The notes below the pieces were generated by a model that did not search any database, had not been told where the DNA came from, and was given only the letters and a program-made list of their open reading frames with translations. A stretch of 41,923 nucleotides of DNA from Bacteroidota bacterium (lineage in GTDB: Bacteria > Bacteroidota > Bacteroidia > Bacteroidales > JAAAOM01). The first letter of the stretch is position 1. Each line of letters opens with the position of its first letter. Location: assembly GCA_009908855.1 (NCBI GenBank), contig JAAAOM010000079.1, forward strand, positions 1-41,923. Direction: 5' to 3'. Made by a program: the position numbers and the translations under genes. Positions 9,761 to 19,000 of the stretch are shown here, piece by piece.

Positions 9761-10915
9761 ATGAGAAAGATTCGAATGGGCATGATTGGCGGTGGCTATG
9801 ATTCGTTTATAGGTGATATTCACCGAAAGGCCGCTGTTCTTGATGGACATATCGAATTGGTATGTGGAGCTTTTAGCAGCTCATCTGAGAAATCTTTGAA
9901 AACCGGTGAATTGCTATACCTTCCGGATAACAGGGTGTATACCACTTTACAGGAAATGATGGAGAAAGAAAATGCACTACCGGATGATATGAAAATGGAC
10001 TTTGTGACCATCGTTACACCCAATCATTTACATTTTGAACAAGCTAAAATAGCCTTACAAAACAATTATCATATTGTCTGCGATAAACCCCTGTGCTACA
10101 GTATTGATCAGGCCTATGAATTGCTTGATCAGGTTCGTAAGCTAAACCGTCAGTTTTGTGTTACCTACACCTATACCGGTTATCCTATGGTTAAAGAAGC
10201 AAGAAACATGGTGATGTCCGGTAAACTTGGGAATGTGAGAAAGGTAGTAGTCGAGTATCCCCAGGGCTGGTTATCGGAACCTATTGAACAATCAGGCCAA
10301 AAGCAGGCACTGTGGCGAACCGATCCGGAAAAATCAGGTATCAGTTGTACAATGGGTGACATTGGTATTCACGCTGCCAATCTGGCTGAATTCATTACTG
10401 CTCGTCAAATTGAGGCGGTATGTGCTGATTTGTCAACACTGGTTCATGGACGTCAACTGGATGATGATGGAAGCGTATTCCTGCGGTTTAACGGTAACAT
10501 AAAAGGCTTGCTTTATGCCAGCCAGGTAAGTACGGGCGAAGAAAACGGACTGAAAATTTTAATTTATGGTACAAAGGGAGCTATTGAATGGCATCAACTT
10601 AAACCAGATGCCCTGTTGGTGAAATACCCCGATAAACCTACTGAAATATGGCGAGCGGGAATTGATAATAACTACCTGTCAGATGAAGCCAGCAATGACT
10701 GCCGATTGCCCTCCGGCCATCCGGAAGGATACATTGAAGCCTTTGCAAACCATTATCGGGCCTTTGCATTTAAATTACAAGCGCTGTTAACTGGTACGAA
10801 TATATCAGACAACTATTTTCCATCCATTGATGAAGGTGTAAGAGGCATGCAATTTATTGATGCCGTGGTGAAGTCTTCACAAGCCGGTAATAAATGGGTT
10901 CAGATTAATAAATAA
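9761..10915 (+). CDS. Gfo/Idh/MocA-family oxidoreductase
   Basis: This 384-residue protein has an N-terminal Rossmann fold with GMIGGG (residues 7-12) for NAD(P), then TPNHLHFEQAKIAL and the CDKPLC motif with the family's conserved lysine at K109. A GFO_IDH_MocA_C-type substrate domain follows, with WRTDPEKSG and DIGIHAANLAEF; the histidine in that last motif is the usual catalytic position. The family oxidises or reduces sugars and cyclitols. No signal peptide is seen, so it should be cytoplasmic. The next two genes, a Tat-exported relative and a DUF1080 protein, point to 3-keto sugar metabolism: this enzyme may re-reduce a 3-keto sugar after import, or oxidise a glycoside. That role is inferred. 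The start ATG follows a 151-base gap and is the first in frame. Confidence 0.9.
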   Translation: MRKIRMGMIGGGYDSFIGDIHRKAAVLDGHIELVCGAFSSSSEKSLKTGELLYLPDNRVYTTLQEMMEKENALPDDMKMDFVTIVTPNHLHFEQAKIALQNNYHIVCDKPLCYSIDQAYELLDQVRKLNRQFCVTYTYTGYPMVKEARNMVMSGKLGNVRKVVVEYPQGWLSEPIEQSGQKQALWRTDPEKSGISCTMGDIGIHAANLAEFITARQIEAVCADLSTLVHGRQLDDDGSVFLRFNGNIKGLLYASQVSTGEENGLKILIYGTKGAIEWHQLKPDALLVKYPDKPTEIWRAGIDNNYLSDEASNDCRLPSGHPEGYIEAFANHYRAFAFKLQALLTGTNISDNYFPSIDEGVRGMQFIDAVVKSSQAGNKWVQINK

Positions 10916-10937
10916 TTCATAGCTAAATACAACCGAT

Positions 10938-12443
10938 ATGAAAGAAAAATCACAAACTAAAACAGACTTTAGCCGACGGGAATTTATAAAAGGCACAGGA
11001 TTGGCCGCTGCAGGCTTTACCATTTTACCCAGCAGTGTTATTGCAGGGTTGGGCCATAAGGCACCCAGCGACAAACTGAATATTGCCGGAATAGGCATTG
11101 GGGGTATGGGACGAAATAACCTGCGGGCAATGCAATCCGAAAATATTGTGGCACTCTGTGATGTGGACTGGAAATATGCTCAGAAAACATTCGATGATTA
11201 TCCTGATGCCAAAAAATATTGGGATTATCGTAAAATGCTTCGGGAAATGGACAAGGATATCGATGCCCTGGTAATTGCAACGGCCGATCATACCCATGCA
11301 ATTATTGCTGCTGAAGCTATGGAAATGGGTAAACATGTGTTTGTTCAAAAACCGCTTACACTTACGGTTTATGAGTCGCGATTATTAACCCGACTTGCCC
11401 GGAAAAACAAAGTAATTACCCAAATGGGAAACCAGGGTAACTCAGGTGAAGGTATCAGACAAATATGTGAATGGATATGGGACGGACAAATTGGGGAGAT
11501 AACCAATGTACACACCTGGACTAACAGACCAATATGGCCGCAGGGGCTTGAGCGTCCCAAAGAAACACCACCCGTTCCTGATACATTGAATTGGGATCTA
11601 TTCCTCGGACCAGCACCCGAACGTCCATATAATCCCATTTATACACCCTGGAATTTTCGCGGATGGTGGGATTTCGGAACGGGTGCGCTGGGTGATATGG
11701 CATGTCATATTATCGACCCGGTTTTTAAAGCCCTGAAACTGAATTATCCCACGCATATTCAAAGCTCCTCAACACCTGTAAATTCTGAGAGCCCGCCGGT
11801 TGCTCAAACAGTTGAATATAGTTTTCCTGAAAGACCGGCCCTTGCTAAAATTAAAATGCCACCGGTTAAAATTAAATGGTGGGATGGGGGCATGTTACCT
11901 CCACGTCCGGATAATTTACCCCCGGGAGTTGAAATGGGTAAAGACTCCAATGGTGGTTGTTGGTTCGAAGGTACCAAAGGAAGTATCATGTGTGGAAGTT
12001 GGGCGGCAAACCCATGGATACTGGGAATGGACGGCGAACCGGATGTGCCTAAAACCCTTCCTCGTATTGAATTAAGCCATGAAATGGATTTTGTGAGAGC
12101 TTGTAAAGACGGTTTCGACAAATGTGTGAGTGAGGATAAGTTGCCTAGCTCAAATTTCGATTACAGCGGACCACTTAACGAAATGGTTGTGATGGGTGTT
12201 GCTGCCGTCAGACTGCAAAATCTGAAACGTGTGTTGGAATGGGATGGCGAAAATATGAAGTTTACAAACATATCTGACAGTGATACCATTCGAATGGTTA
12301 CATCTGACGATTTTGAAATTATTGACGGAGACCCGAAATTCAAAACCGAGTACACGGATGAAATAAATGCCAAAACATTTGCTGAGAACCTTATTAATAA
12401 ACCATATCGAAAAGGCTGGAAACTACCGGATATGCCAAAATAA
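10938..12443 (+). CDS. Tat-exported Gfo/Idh/MocA-family oxidoreductase
   Basis: This 501-residue protein begins 22 bases after the previous gene. Residues 12-18 (SRREFIK) followed by a small-residue hydrophobic stretch form a twin-arginine signal, so the enzyme folds with its cofactor in the cytoplasm and is exported. The Rossmann part shows GIGIGGMGRNN, ATADHTHAIIAAEAM and VQKPLT with K138 as the conserved lysine. The C-terminal part has the long extra loops (WTNRPIWPQG, FRGWWDFGTGALGDMACHI) typical of the exported Bacteroidota/Planctomycetota subgroup. Exported members of this family have been linked to C3 oxidation of glycosides, which makes the bond labile to DUF1080 hydrolases; the gene for such a hydrolase is next. 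The pairing supports a periplasmic 3-keto-glycoside pathway. Substrate unknown. Confidence 0.9.
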   Translation: MKEKSQTKTDFSRREFIKGTGLAAAGFTILPSSVIAGLGHKAPSDKLNIAGIGIGGMGRNNLRAMQSENIVALCDVDWKYAQKTFDDYPDAKKYWDYRKMLREMDKDIDALVIATADHTHAIIAAEAMEMGKHVFVQKPLTLTVYESRLLTRLARKNKVITQMGNQGNSGEGIRQICEWIWDGQIGEITNVHTWTNRPIWPQGLERPKETPPVPDTLNWDLFLGPAPERPYNPIYTPWNFRGWWDFGTGALGDMACHIIDPVFKALKLNYPTHIQSSSTPVNSESPPVAQTVEYSFPERPALAKIKMPPVKIKWWDGGMLPPRPDNLPPGVEMGKDSNGGCWFEGTKGSIMCGSWAANPWILGMDGEPDVPKTLPRIELSHEMDFVRACKDGFDKCVSEDKLPSSNFDYSGPLNEMVVMGVAAVRLQNLKRVLEWDGENMKFTNISDSDTIRMVTSDDFEIIDGDPKFKTEYTDEINAKTFAENLINKPYRKGWKLPDMPK

Positions 12444-12496
12444 TTGGTGGATGAGTTAATATAAATGATAAACGTATAACCCAAAAAACAGATATT

Positions 12497-13285
12497 ATGA
12501 AAAATACAATGCTATTATCAGCTTTTGTGCTGTTAGCCATGACGGCTTGCCAAACAGGTGGCCAACAGGAAAAAGAGAGCGAACAAACAAAAACCGGGGA
12601 GGTTGAACCCAATACTTTAACAGAGGCCGAAAAGGCCGATGGATGGGAATTGCTTTTTGACGGTGAATCACCCGGTAAATGGAGAGGATACCTGAAAGAC
12701 AGTTTCCCAAACGGTTGGATAATTGCGGATGGAATGATGCATTGTCCTGGTTCCGGTAAAGGCGAAGCAGGAGGTGATGACAGAGGAGATATTATTTATA
12801 ATGATAAATTTAGTAATTTCCATCTTAAACTTGACTGGAAAATTTCAAAAGGCGGTAATTCCGGTATTTTCTATCTCGGACAAGAATCTCCTGAATATGG
12901 TGCTATCTGGATGACAGCACCCGAGATGCAGATATTAGACAACAAACGCCACCCTGATGCCTCAGCTGGTAAAGATGGCAATCGTATGGCCGGTGCCCTT
13001 TACGACCTTATTCCCGGTGACTCATCCGCAGTGAATCCTGCCGGGGAATGGAATACCGTTGAAGTGAAGGTGTATAAAGGTTCGGTATGGCATATCGTGA
13101 ATGGGGAAACGGTACTCGAATACCACCTATGGACGGATAAATGGAATAATCTGGTGGCCGATAGTAAATTCCCGGAACTCAATGAAAACTGGGCGGATGT
13201 TGCGCAGGAGGGGTACATTGGCCTTCAGGACCATGGCGATGATGTATGGTTCAGAAATATTAAAATTAAAGAACTGAACTACTAA
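12497..13285 (+). CDS. DUF1080 / 3-keto-disaccharide hydrolase lipoprotein
   Basis: This 262-residue protein has a lipoprotein signal (LLAMTAC, lipid cysteine C18), a short charged linker and one DUF1080 beta-jelly-roll domain. Family hallmarks are GWELLFDGESPGKWRGY, then GDIIYNDKFSNFHLKLDWKI, GGNSGIFYLG, PEMQILDN, GEWNTVEVKVYKG and GYIGLQDHGDDVWFRNIKIK. Members of this family are annotated as 3-keto-disaccharide hydrolases, and related proteins cleave 3-keto-glycosides by elimination and hydration rather than by classical hydrolysis. It follows the Tat-exported oxidoreductase by 53 bases, so the likely scheme is oxidation at C3, then bond cleavage, both in the periplasm. It ends the operon, with a strong hairpin 14 bases downstream. 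Family assignment is firm; the physiological substrate is inferred only from context. Confidence 0.9.
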   Translation: MKNTMLLSAFVLLAMTACQTGGQQEKESEQTKTGEVEPNTLTEAEKADGWELLFDGESPGKWRGYLKDSFPNGWIIADGMMHCPGSGKGEAGGDDRGDIIYNDKFSNFHLKLDWKISKGGNSGIFYLGQESPEYGAIWMTAPEMQILDNKRHPDASAGKDGNRMAGALYDLIPGDSSAVNPAGEWNTVEVKVYKGSVWHIVNGETVLEYHLWTDKWNNLVADSKFPELNENWADVAQEGYIGLQDHGDDVWFRNIKIKELNY

Positions 13286-13298
13286 AGTCCACCCATTA

Positions 13299-13346
13299 TC
13301 ACCTAAAACCAGCAAAGAATATATTTTTTATGCTGGTTTTAGGTGA
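13299..13346. terminator. Bidirectional hairpin between convergent genes
   Basis: TCACCTAAAACCAGCA and its exact complement TGCTGGTTTTAGGTGA (16 bp) flank a 16-base A/T-rich loop. It lies 14 bases after the DUF1080 gene and 132 bases from the end of the opposing lipoprotein gene. No clean T-run follows either arm, so it may act as a transcript-end stabiliser as well as a terminator. Confidence 0.7.
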
Positions 13347-13478
13347 AAATCCCATTTTAATTTCACCATTCTTCAAGGCATGAATATAATGTTGATTCTT
13401 ATATATATGGGATCAATTTGGACTTCAAATGCGCTTATTACAAATAAATGCTAATTTTTCACTATGGGGCGATATTAG

Positions 13479-14000
13479 CTAATCAACCCGCTCAATTCGC
13501 ACATCATCAAACCATACCGTACCATCATAAATAGTTTGTCCTGACCCATACCCAAAATTACAATCAACCGTAATTACCTGGTCTTTATCCGTTGTATATT
13601 CAAGGCTTAGCAGTGTCCAGTCAAAATCGTCATAAACGGCATCGGAACTATACTTGTCATTAATTGACAAATGTGCACGCGTTCTTCCTTCACCCTTTGT
13701 ATATGCCATAATTTGATAGCTGTGATTGGCTTTCACTTTAAATTCTTTTTTCCACTTCGCATGCAACGTATTGCCTGAGATCACTATTGCACCCGTACCA
13801 TTCCGTCCGCCATCCTTGTCCCACTCACATCTTACACTTTTATCATATTGGAATGTTTGCCAGGTTGTATCGGGTTTATCAAAATTATAAGCAGCAATTA
13901 CTGTGTTTTCATGGTTATTAAAAACTTTCAGGCCATGACATGAATTCATTATTATCAGAAACACGCTTGCAAGAAAATATTGGCATACATATTTAATCAT
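13479..14000 (-). CDS. Small lipoprotein with CBM-like beta-sandwich
   Basis: A 173-residue protein on the minus strand. Residues 1-21 form a lipoprotein signal with the lipobox MNSC. The rest looks like a single carbohydrate-binding-type jelly roll of the CBM4/9 class: AAYNFDKPDTTWQTF at its start, GTGAIVISG, then the YQIMAYTKGEG strand and the closing TVWFDDVRIERVD, a typical last strand in such modules. No catalytic motif is seen. It is transcribed divergently from the GH30-like gene, with 166 bases between the chosen starts, so the two may share a regulatory region. A role as a surface or periplasmic glycan-binding protein is inferred from fold and context; no family was recognised with confidence. 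Confidence 0.7.
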   Translation of the reverse strand: MIKYVCQYFLASVFLIIMNSCHGLKVFNNHENTVIAAYNFDKPDTTWQTFQYDKSVRCEWDKDGGRNGTGAIVISGNTLHAKWKKEFKVKANHSYQIMAYTKGEGRTRAHLSINDKYSSDAVYDDFDWTLLSLEYTTDKDQVITVDCNFGYGSGQTIYDGTVWFDDVRIERVD

Positions 14001-14166
14001 AATATCTTATTTTAAATGAAGCCAAAATATAACCAATTCATGTATTTACCGAAATCAAATGCAACAAAAATACATAAATAGGATGTTTCTGCCATACGAG
14101 CTGCCTTCCCTGTACCTATCTTTACGCTTTGTATTTATAACTAACAAACGTAAGGAATCACTAAAT

Positions 14167-15852
14167 ATGAAGATTATTTACAATATTTTACTAGGGTTAT
14201 TATTAATTGGTCAACAAGCTATTTCACAAGATGATAAAATTACAATTATAGTAAATACGGAACGATCACATCAATTAAGGGCGATCGGGTTCAATGAAAA
14301 TGTAGGCACATTTAATGAACAGGATGTAAGGGATGCTATTCGTGAATCGAAGTTTAACAGCCTGGCTTTTTGGGGCCCTTCCATATTTAAGAACAGCCAG
14401 GGTGATCACATGTGGGTGGCTGATCGTATAGATAATGTGGGTTCTTTAACAATGATATCCAATATGAACAATTTAGCGAACTGGTGTGTTGAGGAGGGGC
14501 TGGATCATATAGAATTGTTAGCTACCTACGATACTATATCCATACCCCAAGTCTGTAGCATCTATACAAAGCTAGCCCAAAAATTAATTGACTTGGGCAT
14601 ACCATTAACAGCTATTTCAACCGGGAATAAAATCAATACAGGCCATGGATTTAATGATAGTGGTACACAACGCCGCCATCCTGACTCTGTAGCTCTTTGC
14701 GCAAAACTAATGCGTCAAAAACTGGATGATGCAGGCTTGGCAGACATTGAAGTATTTGGACCTTCTATTGTTGAATGGCATCCACGCTTATGGGACCTGA
14801 GTGGTGATAAATACGATTTTGAAGACGGGGATACGGCTTTATACCTAAATGCCCTTGTGAATGATCCGGATGCACTGGATGCATTAATTGCATTTGATGA
14901 AAATAGTTATGGCAGAAGTATCGGGAATTATGAATATGGCTTAATGAACGATCACAACAAGGAATTCTGGATAAGTTTACATGCAACTGACAGTTATAAT
15001 AATAATTGGTGGACGGATCTGGTTGCTCCCGTTTCAGCAGGTAATCTCCTTTCAAATCTTAATCACGGGGCTTCGCTATGGAACTATTGGGTGTTACGCG
15101 ATCTGTTGGATACATACCGATTTGCCTATTTGTCAAACATAAGTCAGCATTTTGACCGGAATGGTTGGATACATCGTTGTAAGAGTACCCATAATAATTT
15201 GCCAACACCCTGGATGAATTTCAATTACAATTTCAAAGAAAATGGCACTGTTACCGATGATCAACCGGATATTATCGCTACCGCTATTGAAAACCCGGAT
15301 AGCTCTTGGTCTGTAGGTGTGGTGAACTTATCCGGCTTAAAAACACAACATAAAGCGGTTGAATACGATGCGGGTTTGGCATCTACCTATGAGATAACCA
15401 TTGATATACCTTCATTAAAAGATGTAGGGAATGTAAAATTTGCATTGCATGAAAGCAATTCATCCAAAACCATTCAGTCGGGCGATACTGTTACGATGGT
15501 AGAGGGAAAAATGAAATTTACCCTGGAGCCTAAAGCATTGAATGTTTTACGTTTAGCAAGAATTGTACCACCAGATGATACCAGTAACAATACCAATATT
15601 TCTCCGGTAACGCAAAGCAAGCCAATATTGGTGTATCCCGTAATTTCTTCGGGAAAATTCAATATCTCTTACAATGATTCTCAATCAGGTTCGGTGAGGT
15701 TCATGATATATAGCACAACCGGAAGAATCATCTATGACCGGCAACACAATTCTACCGGCAAAACGGTAATTGATATCAGCCAACACCCTAAGGGCATGTA
15801 TCTATTGCGTTCCAATATAGACAATACTGTTCACAAAATTATTATCAGGTAA
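14167..15852 (+). CDS. GH30-like (clan GH-A) T9SS protein lacking usual catalytic Glu
   Basis: The ATG at 14167 is chosen because it directly begins a signal peptide (MKIIYNILLGLLLIGQQAIS); an in-frame ATG at 14059 would add 36 non-signal residues. The protein has 561 residues. It seems to be a (beta/alpha)8 barrel followed by a beta-sandwich (about 370-470) and a T9SS sorting domain (about 485-561, KPILVYPVISSGKFNIS ... HKIIIR). At the strand-4 position, where clan GH-A has asparagine-glutamate, it reads ISTGNKI (N154, K155). At the strand-7 position, where a glutamate nucleophile is expected after a tryptophan, it reads FWISLHATD (W268, L271). Both usual glutamates thus appear to be absent, so it may be a binding protein or use other residues. 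Family assignment is tentative; a distant GH39 or GH79 relation is also possible. Confidence 0.6.
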   Translation: MKIIYNILLGLLLIGQQAISQDDKITIIVNTERSHQLRAIGFNENVGTFNEQDVRDAIRESKFNSLAFWGPSIFKNSQGDHMWVADRIDNVGSLTMISNMNNLANWCVEEGLDHIELLATYDTISIPQVCSIYTKLAQKLIDLGIPLTAISTGNKINTGHGFNDSGTQRRHPDSVALCAKLMRQKLDDAGLADIEVFGPSIVEWHPRLWDLSGDKYDFEDGDTALYLNALVNDPDALDALIAFDENSYGRSIGNYEYGLMNDHNKEFWISLHATDSYNNNWWTDLVAPVSAGNLLSNLNHGASLWNYWVLRDLLDTYRFAYLSNISQHFDRNGWIHRCKSTHNNLPTPWMNFNYNFKENGTVTDDQPDIIATAIENPDSSWSVGVVNLSGLKTQHKAVEYDAGLASTYEITIDIPSLKDVGNVKFALHESNSSKTIQSGDTVTMVEGKMKFTLEPKALNVLRLARIVPPDDTSNNTNISPVTQSKPILVYPVISSGKFNISYNDSQSGSVRFMIYSTTGRIIYDRQHNSTGKTVIDISQHPKGMYLLRSNIDNTVHKIIIR

Positions 15853-15962
15853 AAACATATCTTTTGATTATACGAATTAAATCACTGAATAACATAATTA
15901 TATGTAATCTGCCTTTCATTATTCTGTTGCGATATATATATATAATGGAATAATTATCCATT

Positions 15963-15970
15963 TACTTTTG
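15963..15970 (+). promoter_or_regulatory. Possible -7 promoter element for first giant beta-helix gene
   Basis: TACTTTTG fits the Bacteroidota -7 consensus TAnnTTTG and lies 59 bases before the start at 16030, a usual distance. A TTG occurs upstream but about 33 bases away, too far for a standard -33 box. Confidence 0.35.
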
Positions 15971-16029
15971 CGTGTTTACCAACATAGATTTGTTGTTTTA
16001 TATTATTATTAACCAAAATCAATCTAACT

Positions 16030-19000
16030 ATGAAACAACTAACATTAACAATGTTATTTACACTTGTACTTGGTACGGCTTTGATCGCGCAGGGCGTTGG
16101 GCCGAATTCAGGTTACATTAATGTAAAAGATTATGGTGCCCAGGGAGATGGCAGTACCGATGACACGTATGCCATCCAACAGGCCATTGACAACAACTGG
16201 ACCTTTTGTGGCGGACACTCAAACAACTATCGTACGCTTTACCTCCCGGAAGGTACTTATGTGGTATCAAATACCATATTTTGGATGCGATGGTTACGTT
16301 TTGCCGGAGAGGGCAAAGACAAAACTATTATTAAACTGAAAGATAATGCATCCGGATATGGAAACCCCGGAAGCCCTAAACCGGTGTTAAGATGCCGATT
16401 TACCGGGTTAGCCTGCTCGCCTTACGATGGCAGTGAAAATTCTTCGTTTAACAATTACATCGAGCATCTTACCGTTGACTGTGGTAGTGGCAACAGCGGG
16501 GCTATCGGTATTCGCTATAGCCAGCATAACCAGGGTGCCCTGCGTGATGTAGATATTGTTTCAAGCTCTAAAGGGGCAATAGGATTAGACCTAAGCGAAA
16601 CAGAATTCGGACCGGGTTTAATCCAGGATGTTTACATCAATAATTTCAGCATGGGTATTGAAACCCCCGGCAATGTATCGCATGCTACCATGGAGCATAT
16701 AACCATTGAAAATTGCGACCACGCGCTAAATTGTAATTTTCCCATGTCTATTTACGACCTGGATGTGATTAATTGCGACAGGGGCATTACCAATACCAAC
16801 ATGTTATCGCAACTGGTGTTAGTCGATGGGTATTTCACGGGAGGCTCGTCAAGTTATAGCGCTATTGAAAACTCACGGAGCATGTATATACGTGACATTA
16901 GCTCATCCGGGTTCCAGTCAGCGCTTAAGGACAATGGAACGGTTATTTCTGGCAATTCCATAGATGAACGGGCATCTGGCCCACATATCGATGAAGTGTT
17001 CCCCTCTCCTGATGAGCACCTTAAGCTATGCATTGAGGACCCGGTAGAGTTTAATGAACCTGTAAGCGACTGGGTTTATGTATCCAATGCTACTGAACTC
17101 AAGAACGCTATTGCCAACAATGAAAGCACCATCTATTTAAGCTTCACACAAGATTATACTATTACCGAGCCTCTTGTGATTGACGGGAATGTGAGGCGAA
17201 TCATTGGCGGGCAGGCACTTATCAACGGAAACCCTTCCGATTTTAATGATGGCGCGGACCCCATGATTATTTTTCGTAATAATCAACCCCTTACCATTGA
17301 GCATTTAAACTGGCAGCATTACCCGAATAACCCACACTGTCTTATTGACACGGATCAACCGGTCCATTTTAAATCTTCCGGCAGGTCTAACCCAGGGGGT
17401 GATATAAAGAACACCTCCAATGCCTCGGGTGGAAAACTATTCATTGAAGATGCACTTATTGATGTACTTCTTGACCACCCGATGGACGTATGGATGCGTC
17501 ACCTGAACGTGGAAAACAATCCTTATCCCGGAGAATCAGGACGCGTTTACGCGGAAAACCCGGGAGGTAACATGTGGATTCTTGGCCTAAAAACTGAGGC
17601 AGTGGCCAAGCACGTGGTTACAACCGGCGGCGGACGCTCCGAAGTATTAGGTGGTTTTTTCCGCGACCATAAGGATTCGGACGGGATTCCCTATTTTGAA
17701 ACAGATAACTCCTCTATTTCAGCCTCCTATTTTGTGTATAGCTATGACTGCTGTCACAACCGTGCCTTGCATGCCAGGGAAAAGAGGGGCGGAACATGGA
17801 ACAGCTACTCTCCCGGGCAGGGAACGTATGCAGTTACCTTATATAATGGCTTCGAGAATGGTGATCAAGGATGTGGCGATCCCGGCGACACCGACCCGCC
17901 CGCTTCACCCTCGGGCCTCTCGGCCAGCGGCAACGACGGCTCGGTGAGCCTCAACTGGAACGACAACGGCGAGGGCGACCTGGCCGGCTACAACGTGTAC
18001 CGTTCCACCTCATCGGGCGGCAGCTACAGCCAAATTAACGGTTCACTGGTCAGCAACTCCGATTATACCGACAATAGCGCGACCAACGGCACCACCTATT
18101 ATTACGTGGTAACGGCCGAGGACGGCAGCGGCAACGAATCGGGCTATTCCGGCGAGGCTTCTGCCACGCCAAGCGGCGGTGGAACTGGCAGCCCGATACC
18201 CGGTTTAATCGAGGCCGAAAACTACAGTGCCATGAACGGTATAGAAACCGAACCTTGCTCGGAAGGGGGCGAGAACGTGGGCTGGATTGATAACGGTGAT
18301 TGGATGGACTACGAGGTAGACGTTGCCAGCGCGGGGGATTATACAGTTGATTTCAGGGTGGCAGCTTCCTCCAACAATATCAAGTTTGATTTAAAAGAAG
18401 GCGGCACCGTGCTGACAAGTGTAAACTCGTCATCTACCGGTGGCTGGCAAAACTGGAAAACCGTGACAAAATCGGTTTCTTTAAGCGCCGGCGTGCAAAC
18501 GCTCCGTATAGCTGCAACCGGTAGTAGCTGGAATATCAACTACATGGAATTTACTTCCGGTGGCAGCGATCCTACCTATACACTGACCGTAAATAACGGT
18601 TCAGGGGATGGCGCCTACACCGAAGGTACCGTGGTGGACATTGCAGCAGATGCACCGCCCGCCGGGCAGGTATTCGACAATTGGACAGGCAACACGGGAA
18701 TCGTGGCAGATGTCAATGATCCAACTACCACCGCCACCATACCTGCATGGGACACCGAACTTACCGCCAACTACAAAAGCGATGGCGGTGGCGATTGCAC
18801 TACCGACGGGCAAATAACCTATCAAAAATGGGACGGGATATCTGGCACGGCCGTATCAGATTTGACCGGCAACAGTAACTTCCCCGACAATCCCTCCGGC
18901 ACGTCCACGCGTGCCTCCATGGAAGCGCCCACAAATACTGGTGATGATTACGGCGCCCGGCTTATCGGTACGATTTGTGCCCCTGAAACCGGTACCTACT

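Noticed and set aside
14059-14166. Upstream in-frame ATG extending the GH30-like protein by 36 residues
   Set aside because: The added residues show no signal peptide, while the ATG at 14167 begins a clean one; the extension is probably untranslated leader.
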